Both the position numbers and the translations under genes were made by a program. A stretch of DNA of 64,000 nucleotides from Tamlana carrageenivorans (GTDB lineage: Bacteria > Bacteroidota > Bacteroidia > Flavobacteriales > Flavobacteriaceae): the NCBI RefSeq assembly GCF_002893765.1, contig NZ_CP025938.1, positions 1,550,001 to 1,614,000 on the forward strand, read 5' to 3'. Below are positions 54,196 to 62,382 of this stretch, piece by piece. Position 1 is the stretch's first letter. Each line of letters opens with the position of its first letter. The notes below the pieces were generated by a model. The model did not search any database. It saw nothing but the letters and a program-made list of their open reading frames with translations, and had not been told where the DNA came from.

Positions 54196-55871
54196 TTATT
54201 CTTTAACGACTATTCTACTACCTTTCCAAGTGCTCCCACGTCTTGCAACAGCGTAAAAATCCAAATCAAAATAAGTATAATTTCTAAAATATTTTGTTAC
54301 AGGCTTAAGATTATAACTCCACCCACTCACATCTCCCCACGCAGCCGAAATCTCAAAATTAATACCACTATTATAAAGTGTTTTTTTAATATAGTTTGAA
54401 TTAGATTTTCTATATACTTCCCCAAAATAAATAACTTCTATTCGGTTATAATCATACTGATATATTACAGAAAATTCTTTTTTCGCACCACCGCTATTTG
54501 CAACATTGGGTGAATTTAAAAAATCGATTCCCATTTTATACAGTTGTTTTATAGTCCTATTATTAATAATATCTTTTGAACTTAGTGACACTCCATTTTC
54601 TAACCCTGATATTTGATTAAGACGTGGAATATAAATATTTAAAATTTCTTTTTCTCCGAATTTAAAAAAAGGTAGTGCCCCATCAGGAAGATTCAGTTTA
54701 GTATCCACGAAATATGTGCCACCAGTTGATGTTGAAACATCAACTTTAAACCTCCCATCCCACATATAAATTGGACTTTGATATGAATTAGGAGGAAATA
54801 AATTTGGATGCGAATAAGAATTTATTTCGGGTTGAGGTAAATTATACCGTAATAAAATACGATTGATTCCTAACACTAATTCATCTGATTCAGAAGCCCA
54901 CCATACCCCCAGTGTTTTAGTTTGTGTTTTAGCCTGAACCCCAACAGATTGATAAAAGAAATAATCCTGACTCCAAAACTCTGTTTTGATACGACGTCTG
55001 TTATCAAAATAATTTCTACAAACAAATGTTCTTCCTAATATATTTTGCATAAAAGGCGTGCTTTCATCGCATGCAGTCATATTATTAACTAAATTATATA
55101 GTTTTTCTTCATCTGAAAGTTGTGGCGTTGTCGGAGTAGTTACTGGTTTTACATATAAATTATTTGACTCACATGCATCAAGTTCAGCAGGAGCAACATA
55201 CACAAAAGCTTCATCAGAAATACGTCTAACACCCCCATTAACACTTCTTTCTTGACAATATTGATATTCCAATTCAACTGGAGCTGCTTTTAAAAGTGAA
55301 GAATTTTTATTATCCTTTTTCATCATTTTATCATAGGCTTTAAATAATGAAGCTGAATCCTTTACATGAGAAAAAAATATTCCTTTTCTTCTTGAAAATT
55401 TATAAATAGTGTCATTCACTATAATTTCATCCTTTTCATTTAATAAAGCCCCTAATAAAGGGTCTGATATAAAATCTTCTTCTTCTACACCGTTGTTTTT
55501 GCCTTTCTCTTTCTTGTAAAGTGAAGTAGTTTCTCCCATTTCTACCTTTTGAATAATTTCCTTTGAAAGTTTTACTTTCAGTAATTCATTTTTAGGATTA
55601 ACAATAGGTTTATGCGACCGAAACCCCCCCCTTCGTAATGATGTTCAAAATTATTTCCAATTTCTTCAACCGTTTTCTGTTTTAATTGTTCTATACTAGA
55701 TTTAAAAGATTCTCTAGATGAGAAAACAAATCTACCGTTTTGAACATTTGCTTCAATTTTTGACGATGATGGAATACTGTTCTTAGATTCTTCTAAATCA
55801 AAATCTTCCTTTTGACAAGATGCTAAGATAATTACTAAAATTACTAAAATTTGATATTTATAAACTTTCAT
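54196..55871 (-). pseudogene. lipoprotein gene split by an 8-G tract (candidate phase-variable)
   Basis: The first frame (55871-55578) has a lipoprotein signal (ILVILVIILASCQKEDFD) and runs to FEHHYEGGG. It then leaves frame in a run of eight G (plus-strand C at 55624-55631). The second frame (down to 54196, with its own ATG at 55539) continues the protein. With 9 G it would read EGGGFRSHKPIVNPKNELL and on to the end, 558 residues in all; 6 G gives 557. The C-terminal 300 residues have no family I can name. As sequenced, expression would be off, unless the 447-residue part starts at ATG 55539. Confidence 0.8.
55624..55631 (-). repeat. homopolymer tract of eight G
   Basis: Eight G on the coding (minus) strand at codon 81 of the lipoprotein gene. 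The current length puts the downstream frame out of register by one base. It is the longest G or C run I noticed in this AT-rich window. Confidence 0.85.
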
Positions 55872-55912
55872 ATGGTTAGTCTTTTTCGATTTTATTTATA
55901 CAAATTACTGTG

Positions 55913-56050
55913 CTATTTCTTCTTTAGCGATTTTACTTCAACAGGTTTTCCGTCAATTGTTCCTTTGGCATGCACTTTTTTGGGACCCCATCCCATTTCA
56001 AACCGTTGTTCCAGTTCTTCAAACTGAAATTTTTCTAATTTTTCTGGCAT
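55913..56050 (-). CDS. small basic hypothetical protein
   Basis: A 45-residue protein, MPEKLEKFQFEELEQRFEM at the start and DGKPVEVKSLKKK at the end, with a central GWGPKKVHAKGTI. It has no signal or membrane segment. It lies 41 bases upstream of the lipoprotein gene on the same strand. I do not recognise the family; the composition and a clean start and stop favour a real gene. Confidence 0.5.
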   Translation of the reverse strand: MPEKLEKFQFEELEQRFEMGWGPKKVHAKGTIDGKPVEVKSLKKK

Positions 56051-56384
56051 TTCATTTTTTTTAGGTTAAAAAATTCTCTGAACAGTTTTAATTCCACTCA
56101 AAGCTCTACAGAATAATTCATTTTATTCAATTTATCAGTCTTAGTTGGTTTAAATTGCACACAACAAATCACCGTCAAATAACCCCAAAAATTAAGAGAG
56201 AGAGAAAATCAATAATAGCACTAAAATTGTTTTCGTGGCAAATAAAAAAAAAACAACGTGACAAGATTTTTCCTTGTGTTTATGAAAGAAAAATCATAAA
56301 CAAAATAAAAATGATAAAACCATTTAGGTTTTTTCAAAAAAAAACCTCTTAACTAGAAAATCTTTAACTTAAAATAAAACAAAA
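56051..56384. other. AT-rich stretch left of the second recA end
   Basis: I see no supported gene. A hairpin-like AGGTTTTTTC-AAAAAAAAACCT lies near 56326-56348. The upstream region of the 45-residue gene must lie here. Low complexity (A and T runs) suggests non-coding sequence of the insert. Confidence 0.35.
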
Positions 56385-56460
56385 AATCGCCTAAAGCAAA
56401 AATGTTCTAGACGATTTAGTATTCTAAAAAGCGATATTAAGCTTATTATTTTGCTGCTGC
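56385..56460 (-). other. tail of a lost gene with its terminator
   Basis: On the minus strand the sequence reads GCAGCAGCAAAATAA (codons ...A A A K stop), then a hairpin with AAATCG and CGATTT arms (inner TCTAG and CTTTAGG) followed by TTTTTTGTTTT. That looks like the 3' end of a protein gene and its terminator. The rest of the gene should lie to the right of 56460, but recA sequence starts there instead. Confidence 0.5.
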
Positions 56461-56822
56461 GTAATGCCTTAAAATTCTACGCATCTGTACGTTTAGATAT
56501 TAGACGTTCTACACAAATTAAAGAAACTAACGGCGATATTGCAGGTAATAAAACCCGTGTAAAAGTGGTTAAAAATAAAGTGGCACCACCATTTAAAACG
56601 GCCGAATTTGATATTATGTACGGCGAAGGTGTTTCTAAAGTTGGTGAAATTTTAGATTTAGCTGTAGAGCATGAAATCGTTAAAAAGAGTGGGTCTTGGT
56701 TTAGCTACGAAGAAACTAAATTGGGGCAAGGTCGTGATGCTGTAAAAGCATTAATTAAAGACAATCCCGAACTCATGGATGAACTCGAAGCTAAAGTGCG
56801 ACAAATCATTTCAGAAAAATAA
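56461..56822 (+). pseudogene. recA 3' fragment (second copy)
   Basis: It encodes the last 119-120 residues of RecA (NALKFYASVRLD to AKVRQIISEK) without the ATPase core, so it cannot work alone. It differs from the corresponding part of the intact recA at about 19 positions in 360, nearly all silent; amino-acid changes are confined to the C-terminal tail (E to D, V to I, and the terminal SGS to SEK). Such silent divergence implies that both copies spent time in functional recA genes. It is preceded by an abrupt junction and followed by a copy of the recA terminator. Confidence 0.9.
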
Positions 56823-56828
56823 AATTTA

Positions 56829-56857
56829 AAATCCCGTTAATTCGGGATTTTTTTTTG
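56829..56857 (+). terminator. terminator of the recA fragment
   Basis: The same stem as behind recA (AATCCCG/CGGGATT, loop TTAATT), with nine T. Confidence 0.8.
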
Positions 56858-56932
56858 CTATTAACGCAACCTTCCTGGCATAAATGTATCTACATAGAAA
56901 CTATGTATAATACCCCCTAATTTATTTATGTC

Positions 56933-57346
56933 ATGAAAAGATTAATAGCACTTTTTTTAACCATAGCCTTATTTACGTCATGTAGTGTAGATGAAGGTAC
57001 CTCATACCATTCTGAATTATTACCCGTAGAAAGCGTAAATATTCCAGACGAATTTGAAATGGGAAAAACCTATCCGATAGAAGTATTCTATTACCAACCT
57101 ACTTCATGTTATAGTTTTTACAATTTCTATTACAAAAAGCACAATAACGAACGTACCGTAGCACCAAGCAATTTAGTTATAGACTCAAATAATTGTGAGT
57201 CGACTGAAGACATTTTGGTAGGTAATACTTTCAATTTTGTAGTAACTGGAAATGGTTCGTATGTTTTTAAATTTTGGCAAGGAAAAGATGATGACGGTGA
57301 AGACCAATATCTAGTCATTGAGGTTCCTGTAGTAGAAACACCATAA
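56933..57346 (+). CDS. hypothetical lipoprotein
   Basis: A 137-residue lipoprotein. The signal is MKRLIALFLTIALFTSCSVDE, with the lipidated Cys at residue 17. The mature part (VESVNIPDEFEMGKTYPIEVFYYQPTSCYSFYNFYYKK...FWQGKDDDGEDQYLVIEVPV) looks like a single beta-sandwich domain with a Cys pair. The family is not recognised. It lies 41 bases before an ECF sigma factor gene on the same strand and may be part of that unit. Confidence 0.75.
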   Translation: MKRLIALFLTIALFTSCSVDEGTSYHSELLPVESVNIPDEFEMGKTYPIEVFYYQPTSCYSFYNFYYKKHNNERTVAPSNLVIDSNNCESTEDILVGNTFNFVVTGNGSYVFKFWQGKDDDGEDQYLVIEVPVVETP

Positions 57347-57386
57347 CTATTTAGTAACTTTAAGAACTTTTAAAAACCTGTTCCAT

Positions 57387-57929
57387 TTGAGTTTAGAATT
57401 GCTCATAGAAAAATGTAAAGCTAAAAATACCATAGCCCAAGGCGAATTATACAAGTTGTATTCCAACAAGTTATTCGCCATAAGCTTGAAGTATTCGAGA
57501 AATCGTGCAGAAGCGGAAGATAATCTGCAAGATGCCTTTTTAACCATTTTTAATAAAATAGAACAGTACAAAAATAAAGGCTCGTTTGAAGGTTGGTTAA
57601 AACGTATTACTGTAAATACCGTTTTACAACGCTACCGTACCGAAAAAGTGTTTGAACTTGTAAACGAAAGCGCTATAGAAGATGTTGAGGTAGAGATTGA
57701 TGAGGACGCAGTTTCCATCGATTATCTATTACAAATTATTCAAGAATTACCCGATCGATACCGTCTGGTTTTTAACCTTTACGTTTTAGATGGCTATTCA
57801 CATAAAGAAATAGCAGACATGTTGAATATAAACGTGGGCACCTCAAAATCAAACCTAGCCAGAGCTAGGATGATTTTAAAGTCGACGATTGAAGATTATC
57901 ATAACACAGAACATTTACATTCATTATAA
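57387..57929 (+). CDS. RNA polymerase ECF sigma factor
   Basis: A 180-residue sigma-70-family protein. Region 2 spans AQGELYKLYSNKLFAISLKYSRNRAEAEDNLQDAFLTIFNKIEQYKNKGSFEGWLKRI. Region 4 is LPDRYRLVFNLYVLDGYSHKEIADMLNINVGTSKSNLARARMILK. The start is TTG. Its last base is the first base of the next gene (ATAATGG), so it is coupled to the beta-barrel protein, whose N-terminus may hold it inactive. Confidence 0.92.
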   Translation: MSLELLIEKCKAKNTIAQGELYKLYSNKLFAISLKYSRNRAEAEDNLQDAFLTIFNKIEQYKNKGSFEGWLKRITVNTVLQRYRTEKVFELVNESAIEDVEVEIDEDAVSIDYLLQIIQELPDRYRLVFNLYVLDGYSHKEIADMLNINVGTSKSNLARARMILKSTIEDYHNTEHLHSL

Positions 57930-59377
57930 TGGCTGAGAAGAAACATATAGACCGGTTATTCCAAGAGCACTTTAAAGATTTTGAAGCGACTCCTAGCGAA
58001 GCCGTTTGGAAAAACATAGCGGCTAAACTGAATACCGAAGAAGAAACAAAACGTCGCATCATTCCTATTTGGTGGCGCTATGCTGGTGTGGCTGCCTTAC
58101 TATTACTTTTTGTTGGCATTGGCAGCTTTTTATTACAAGACAACAACAGCGCAACCATTCAAGTGGTAGACACCAACGATGACCTGATTGAAAATGCTTC
58201 AGAAGTATTAAAAAACACTATAAATAACACCCATGAACAAGCACCTTCGGTAGTACATTCAAATTCTGAAAACGACCGTACAGAAACTTCTGAACAGACT
58301 TCAAACACCAATGAAAACACCGCAACTTCAGTAGCTTCAAAAAATTCAGAAAAACAAAACAAGTATATTGTAAAAACGACAACAAGTTTCGCAAGTAACA
58401 AATCGAAAAACACGACGCCTTCCGAAGTACAACCTATTGAAAAAACGCCTTCGGATAGCCCTAGTACTAAATCGGCTATAGCATCATCTGCTGAAAAACA
58501 AGACAAACACAGCGAGCCTATTTTAATTAACAAAGAAGCGGCTAGAAAACATATAGCTCATGTGTCTAAAAACAATCAGGCCATTGCAGAAGTTAACAAC
58601 AAAGCTAATAAGAAAAACACCCTTACCATTGAGGAAGCCATGGCTGAAAGCAAGGGGGAAATAGCTCATGCCAAACCTGAAAGCAAATGGAGTGTTACGC
58701 CAAATGTGGCGCCGGTTTATTTTAACAGTTTAGGTGAAGGCTCGTCTATAGACCAACAGTTTAACAATAACCAAAAAACGGGCGATGTAAACATGAGTTA
58801 TGGTATTTCTACAAGTTATGCTGTAAATAACCGCATTAAAATTCGTTCTGGAATTAATAAAGTCAATTTAGGCTATAACACTAATAACGTTGTGGTTTAC
58901 GAATCTAGAGGCTCGGGCGTGAGTGCTTTACAAAATGTAAAAAGTTCAACGCCAAATCTATCGGTTGCCAGTGCCGAAAACAACCAAAGTTTCCCACAAA
59001 CAATATCGACTACCAATGTTTCCATTCATCAAACATTCGATTATATAGAAATTCCTTTAGAAATTCAATATGCCCTATCTCAAAACCGTTTTGGAGTTCA
59101 TGTTATTGGTGGTTTTAGCTCCTTATTTTTAAGTGACAATGGCATTTATTCTGAAGGCGAAAATGGTTCGAATACTTTTTTAGGCGAAGCCAATAATATT
59201 AATAACACGAGTTATAGTGCCAACGTGGGTCTGGGTTTAAATTACAAGTTTTCGAAGAAGTTTGACTTAAATTTAGAACCGATGTTCAAATACCAATTCA
59301 ATACGTTTGATAACACTTCTGGGAATTTTACACCATTCTTTATTGGCGTTTATACAGGGTTTTCATTTAAGTTTTAG
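57929..59377 (+). CDS. anti-sigma-like membrane protein with C-terminal outer-membrane barrel domain
   Basis: A 482-residue protein in four parts. Residues 1-45 are cytoplasmic (IDRLFQEHFKDFEATPSEAVWKNIAAKL), recalling sigma-binding segments. One membrane helix follows at about 52-70 (AGVAALLLLFVGIGSFLL). Then comes a low-complexity S/T/N/K-rich linker (about 75-250) and a beta-strand-rich domain (about 255-482) ending in GVYTGFSFKF, with terminal F. It would connect inner and outer membranes. The family is common beside ECF sigma genes in Flavobacteriaceae. Signalling from the outer membrane to the sigma factor is inferred. Confidence 0.75.
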   Translation: MAEKKHIDRLFQEHFKDFEATPSEAVWKNIAAKLNTEEETKRRIIPIWWRYAGVAALLLLFVGIGSFLLQDNNSATIQVVDTNDDLIENASEVLKNTINNTHEQAPSVVHSNSENDRTETSEQTSNTNENTATSVASKNSEKQNKYIVKTTTSFASNKSKNTTPSEVQPIEKTPSDSPSTKSAIASSAEKQDKHSEPILINKEAARKHIAHVSKNNQAIAEVNNKANKKNTLTIEEAMAESKGEIAHAKPESKWSVTPNVAPVYFNSLGEGSSIDQQFNNNQKTGDVNMSYGISTSYAVNNRIKIRSGINKVNLGYNTNNVVVYESRGSGVSALQNVKSSTPNLSVASAENNQSFPQTISTTNVSIHQTFDYIEIPLEIQYALSQNRFGVHVIGGFSSLFLSDNGIYSEGENGSNTFLGEANNINNTSYSANVGLGLNYKFSKKFDLNLEPMFKYQFNTFDNTSGNFTPFFIGVYTGFSFKF

Positions 59378-59414
59378 AATGGTATTAAGCTATAGCACTG
59401 TTATATATTAAAAA

Positions 59415-60801
59415 TCATTAGTGTCCGATAAAAGATTTAAAAAGCGGGATTTCCAAGATAGGATTTCCCGCTTATTTTGTATCTTGAAGTTATCACACAT
59501 CCAAGATATGAATAAAAGTAAAAACTTTAGCGGACACCCCATAATCAAACAGGTATTAAATTTCATTTTGCCCAAAGATGTTCATCGGACAGCCAAAAAG
59601 CACAACAGCGATCGCTATACCAAAAAGTTTACCACCTATGAGCATTTGGCCACTATGGTATTTACCGTGATCAGTGGCTGTAGCTCACTTCGTGAGGTTT
59701 CCAGTATTATGCTTGCCTGCGAGGGAAAGATCAACCATCTAGGACTCACGGACTTTCCAAAACGCAGTACCTTGTCAGATGCTAACAGGAGAAGAAGCTC
59801 TGAAGTATTTGCCGATATTTATCATTTACTCTACAAACGTTACCATCGCTTTTTATCGGACAGCAGACCCTTAGAACCTGCAGTGAAGAACCTTAAAATC
59901 GTTGATTCCTCGACCATCCCCCTATTTAGCGACATTCTTAAAGGTGTAGGAAGGAACCCGCTCAACGGCAAAAAGAAAGGAGGTATCAAGATGCATACTA
60001 TGATAAACGCCATGGAAGACGTTCCTTGTCTGATTAAGTTTTCAAGCGCGGCCACGCACGACCACACCTTTTTAAAAGACCTGGAACTCAAGAAGGGCTC
60101 TTATGTGGTTTTTGACAAAGGGTATGTGGATTATGAGCAATACCAAAAATGGACACTGGAAGATGTTTACTTTGTGACTCGGCAAAAGGACAATGCTCGC
60201 TATACAAGCCTTGAAGAGTTTGATATCTCCAATAAAGTGGACGATGCTGTCCTAAAGGACGAAAAAATAGGGCTTACGGACAAAAACGGCAACGCTTTTT
60301 CCCTGAGGAGAATCGCTTTTTGGCACGAAAAGCACCAAAAAGTTTATGAGTTCATCACTAATAATTATGATCTTGATGCAGACAAAATAGCCGACATCTA
60401 TAAAAATAGGTGGCAGATTGAGACGATGTTCAAGCGGCTTAAACAGAACTTTCCGCTAAAGTATTTTTTGGGAGACAATCAAAATGCCATCGAAATACAA
60501 ATCTGGGTCAGTTTGATAATCCAGCTCATTATGCTTGTGATCCAAAGAAAAGCCCAAAGAAACTGGGCTTATTCCAATATGATGTCCGTCATACGATACC
60601 ATTTGATGACATATATCGATTTGTTCAAATTCCTGAAAAACCCAGAAGCTAATTGGGAAGAGATTACAACCAAAAACATTGGGCAATTAAGCCTTTTTGA
60701 CCCATAAGGAGGTTCTGTTTTCAAAATAAAGAGTGCGATCAATAAAAAAGGCCAACACCAAAGCTTTTTTAGCTAATTCTGTTTTTTATCGGACAACAAT
60801 A
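59415..60801 (+). mobile_element. IS4-family insertion sequence, copy 2 (intact)
   Basis: A 1387-base element. Core ends TGTCCGATAAAA (59422) and its complement (to 60794) extend imperfectly to TCATTAG and ACAATA. A candidate 8-bp target duplication, ATTAAAAA, lies at 59407-59414 and 60802-60809. A hairpin (AAGCGGGA/TCCCGCTT, near 59441-59473) between the end and the gene may block read-in transcription. Confidence 0.88.
59508..60707 (+). CDS. IS4-family transposase
   Basis: A 399-residue DDE transposase with the N-terminal domain MNKSKNFSGHPIIKQVLNFI, as in DUF4372-type IS4 members. KIVDSSTIPLFSDILKG has the first Asp, VVFDKGYVDYEQYQKW the second, and YKNRWQIETMFKRLKQNFPLK the Y-R-E-like signature with Glu. 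It ends GQLSLFDP. The frame is open back to GTG 59421, but that lies in the terminal repeat, so I use ATG 59508. It is complete, unlike the copy at 19.8-20.8 kb. Confidence 0.93.
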   Translation: MNKSKNFSGHPIIKQVLNFILPKDVHRTAKKHNSDRYTKKFTTYEHLATMVFTVISGCSSLREVSSIMLACEGKINHLGLTDFPKRSTLSDANRRRSSEVFADIYHLLYKRYHRFLSDSRPLEPAVKNLKIVDSSTIPLFSDILKGVGRNPLNGKKKGGIKMHTMINAMEDVPCLIKFSSAATHDHTFLKDLELKKGSYVVFDKGYVDYEQYQKWTLEDVYFVTRQKDNARYTSLEEFDISNKVDDAVLKDEKIGLTDKNGNAFSLRRIAFWHEKHQKVYEFITNNYDLDADKIADIYKNRWQIETMFKRLKQNFPLKYFLGDNQNAIEIQIWVSLIIQLIMLVIQRKAQRNWAYSNMMSVIRYHLMTYIDLFKFLKNPEANWEEITTKNIGQLSLFDP

Positions 60802-61055
60802 ATTAAAAAACATCTTTAGAATTGATTTCAAATTGTATTTTTACGTGAGCAATCACAAGAAATAAACTTTATAACACCCGTTGTGCATTATGATTTAAAA
60901 GAAAAAAGTTGTTCATCTTACTGAAAATCAGTAAATTGATTTAACCACAAATCATTAATAATGAACAACTTGAGTGCAAATTACGAAAGAATATTGGATC
61001 AAGCACAAAAGTTGGGGAGTAAAAATAATTTTATCTTTGGAAAAAATTAAATTCC

Positions 61056-61406
61056 GTGGAAATTTCTAAAGATTTATTATCCTTATTACTACCTGATTTT
61101 CTGGTAGCTCATTTTAGTTTTAAAAGTAGTTCTTCAACAGAAGATAAACTTCGGTTGTATTTCGAAGAGAAGAACATTGTCCCAAATAGTTTTAAAACAC
61201 GTAAAGTAGAATCTAAAGGTTTTCATAAAGAAATAATTATCGAGGATTTTCCACTTAGAGGGAAACTAGTTTATCTGCATTTAAAGCGCCGCAGATGGCG
61301 TGATGTAGACACAAAAGAAACCCTGCAAAGAGACTGGAATAATGTAGCAAAAGGCACTCGTATGACCACCGAGTTTGCCGCTTTTTTAAAAGAAATTAAT
61401 CGATAA
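61056..61406 (+). CDS. ISAon1-type transposase, N-terminal ORF
   Basis: A 116-residue protein, GTG start, with basic clusters (LKRRRWRDVDTKETLQRDW) that fit DNA binding. It ends at TAATAA. The catalytic ORF lies in the +1 frame, which is open from about 61396, so the two frames overlap by a few bases. Whether a ribosomal shift or re-initiation joins them is not clear. Confidence 0.82.
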   Translation: MEISKDLLSLLLPDFLVAHFSFKSSSSTEDKLRLYFEEKNIVPNSFKTRKVESKGFHKEIIIEDFPLRGKLVYLHLKRRRWRDVDTKETLQRDWNNVAKGTRMTTEFAAFLKEINR

Positions 61407-61437
61407 TAACAATACTAGCACGCAAACTATAGCTAAT

Positions 61438-62382
61438 TTGTATGGTTTAGATGGTAAAAAGCTACAGCGCCAATATCGAGATTATTTAAGTGAATTTAAA
61501 GATTGGGAATACCTTGAGCAATCCACCAAATGGTTAGTCTACCCTCAAAATATTGGCAAACGATTATCTATAGATGAAATAGCACTTTCACAAGGAGAGT
61601 TATACACCGTAGTAACCAATAAAAAAGCCAAAGGTAGAGCAGGTTCTATTGTAGCTATTATTTCAGGAACTAAGTCTGAAGAGGTTATTAAATATCTTAA
61701 AAAGATACCTGAAGGCAAGCGGAGGTTGGTAGAAGAAATAACCTTAGATATGGCCGGTAGCATGAAACTAATTGCAAAGAAGAGCTTCCCAAGAGCCGTG
61801 CAAGTCATTGATCGCTTTCATGTACAACAACTAGCTTCTGATGCTGTACAAGACATTAGAGTAAAATACCGCTGGCAAGCTCTAGAACTAGAAAATGAGG
61901 CTATCAAGACAGCTAAAAATAATAACTACCAGTATCGAGCAGAAGTATTTAGTAACGGGGATACGCGCAAACAACTGCTAGCACGAAGTAGGTATCTTCT
62001 ATTCAAAAGTCCTGACAAATGGACTAGTTCCCAAAAGGAAAGGGCAGGAATTTTATTCATGCAATACCCTATGATAAAGGAAGCTTATGACTTGTCAAAC
62101 CAGCTAAGAGTAATTTATAATACTTGTACAGACAAAAATATAGCAATGACTAAATTGGCACTTTGGTACAATCAAATTGAAAATAGTGGCTTTAAAAGCT
62201 TTAGAGTTGTTATGAACACAATCTCCCTAAATTACAGGGGAATATTAAACTATTTTGACAACAGAATTACCAATGCGGCCGCTGAATCTTTTAATGCAAA
62301 GATCAAAGCCTTTAGACAACAACTTAGAGGTGTGAGAAATAAGGAATTCTTCCTCTTTAGATTAGCACAAATTTATGCCTAG
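61438..62382 (+). CDS. ISAon1-type transposase, catalytic ORF (ISL3 DDE domain)
   Basis: 314 residues from TTG 61438; the frame is open about 40 bases further upstream. The acid triad is visible: LSIDEIALSQGELYTVV, PRAVQVIDRFHVQQLASDAV (with D) and ITNAAAESFNAKIKAFRQQLRG (with E). The core TLDMAGSMKLIAKKSFPRA is typical of ISL3. The gene is intact, so the element may still move if the two ORFs are both made. Confidence 0.9.
   Translation: MYGLDGKKLQRQYRDYLSEFKDWEYLEQSTKWLVYPQNIGKRLSIDEIALSQGELYTVVTNKKAKGRAGSIVAIISGTKSEEVIKYLKKIPEGKRRLVEEITLDMAGSMKLIAKKSFPRAVQVIDRFHVQQLASDAVQDIRVKYRWQALELENEAIKTAKNNNYQYRAEVFSNGDTRKQLLARSRYLLFKSPDKWTSSQKERAGILFMQYPMIKEAYDLSNQLRVIYNTCTDKNIAMTKLALWYNQIENSGFKSFRVVMNTISLNYRGILNYFDNRITNAAAESFNAKIKAFRQQLRGVRNKEFFLFRLAQIYA

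Larger units (their letters stand above)
56461..56867 (+). repeat. recA 3'-end repeat, copy 2
   Basis: This matches 52993-53398, including the terminator. It has one more T in the T-run (nine against eight), and similarity ends near GCTATTAACG. Confidence 0.85.

Noticed and set aside
53355..56460. integrative element with its own integrase inserted at recA
   Set aside because: No integrase or relaxase gene is present between the two recA ends, and the repeats are about 405 bases and diverged, unlike att sites; homologous recombination fits better.
58159..58533. 124-residue minus-strand ORF opposite the low-complexity linker
   Set aside because: Its composition mirrors the Ser/Thr/Lys-rich codons of the sigma-partner protein; it has no start context or family.
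59421..59507. 29-residue extension of the IS4 transposase
   Set aside because: It would start at a GTG within the terminal inverted repeat and translate the subterminal hairpin; the family-like start is MNKSKNFSG.
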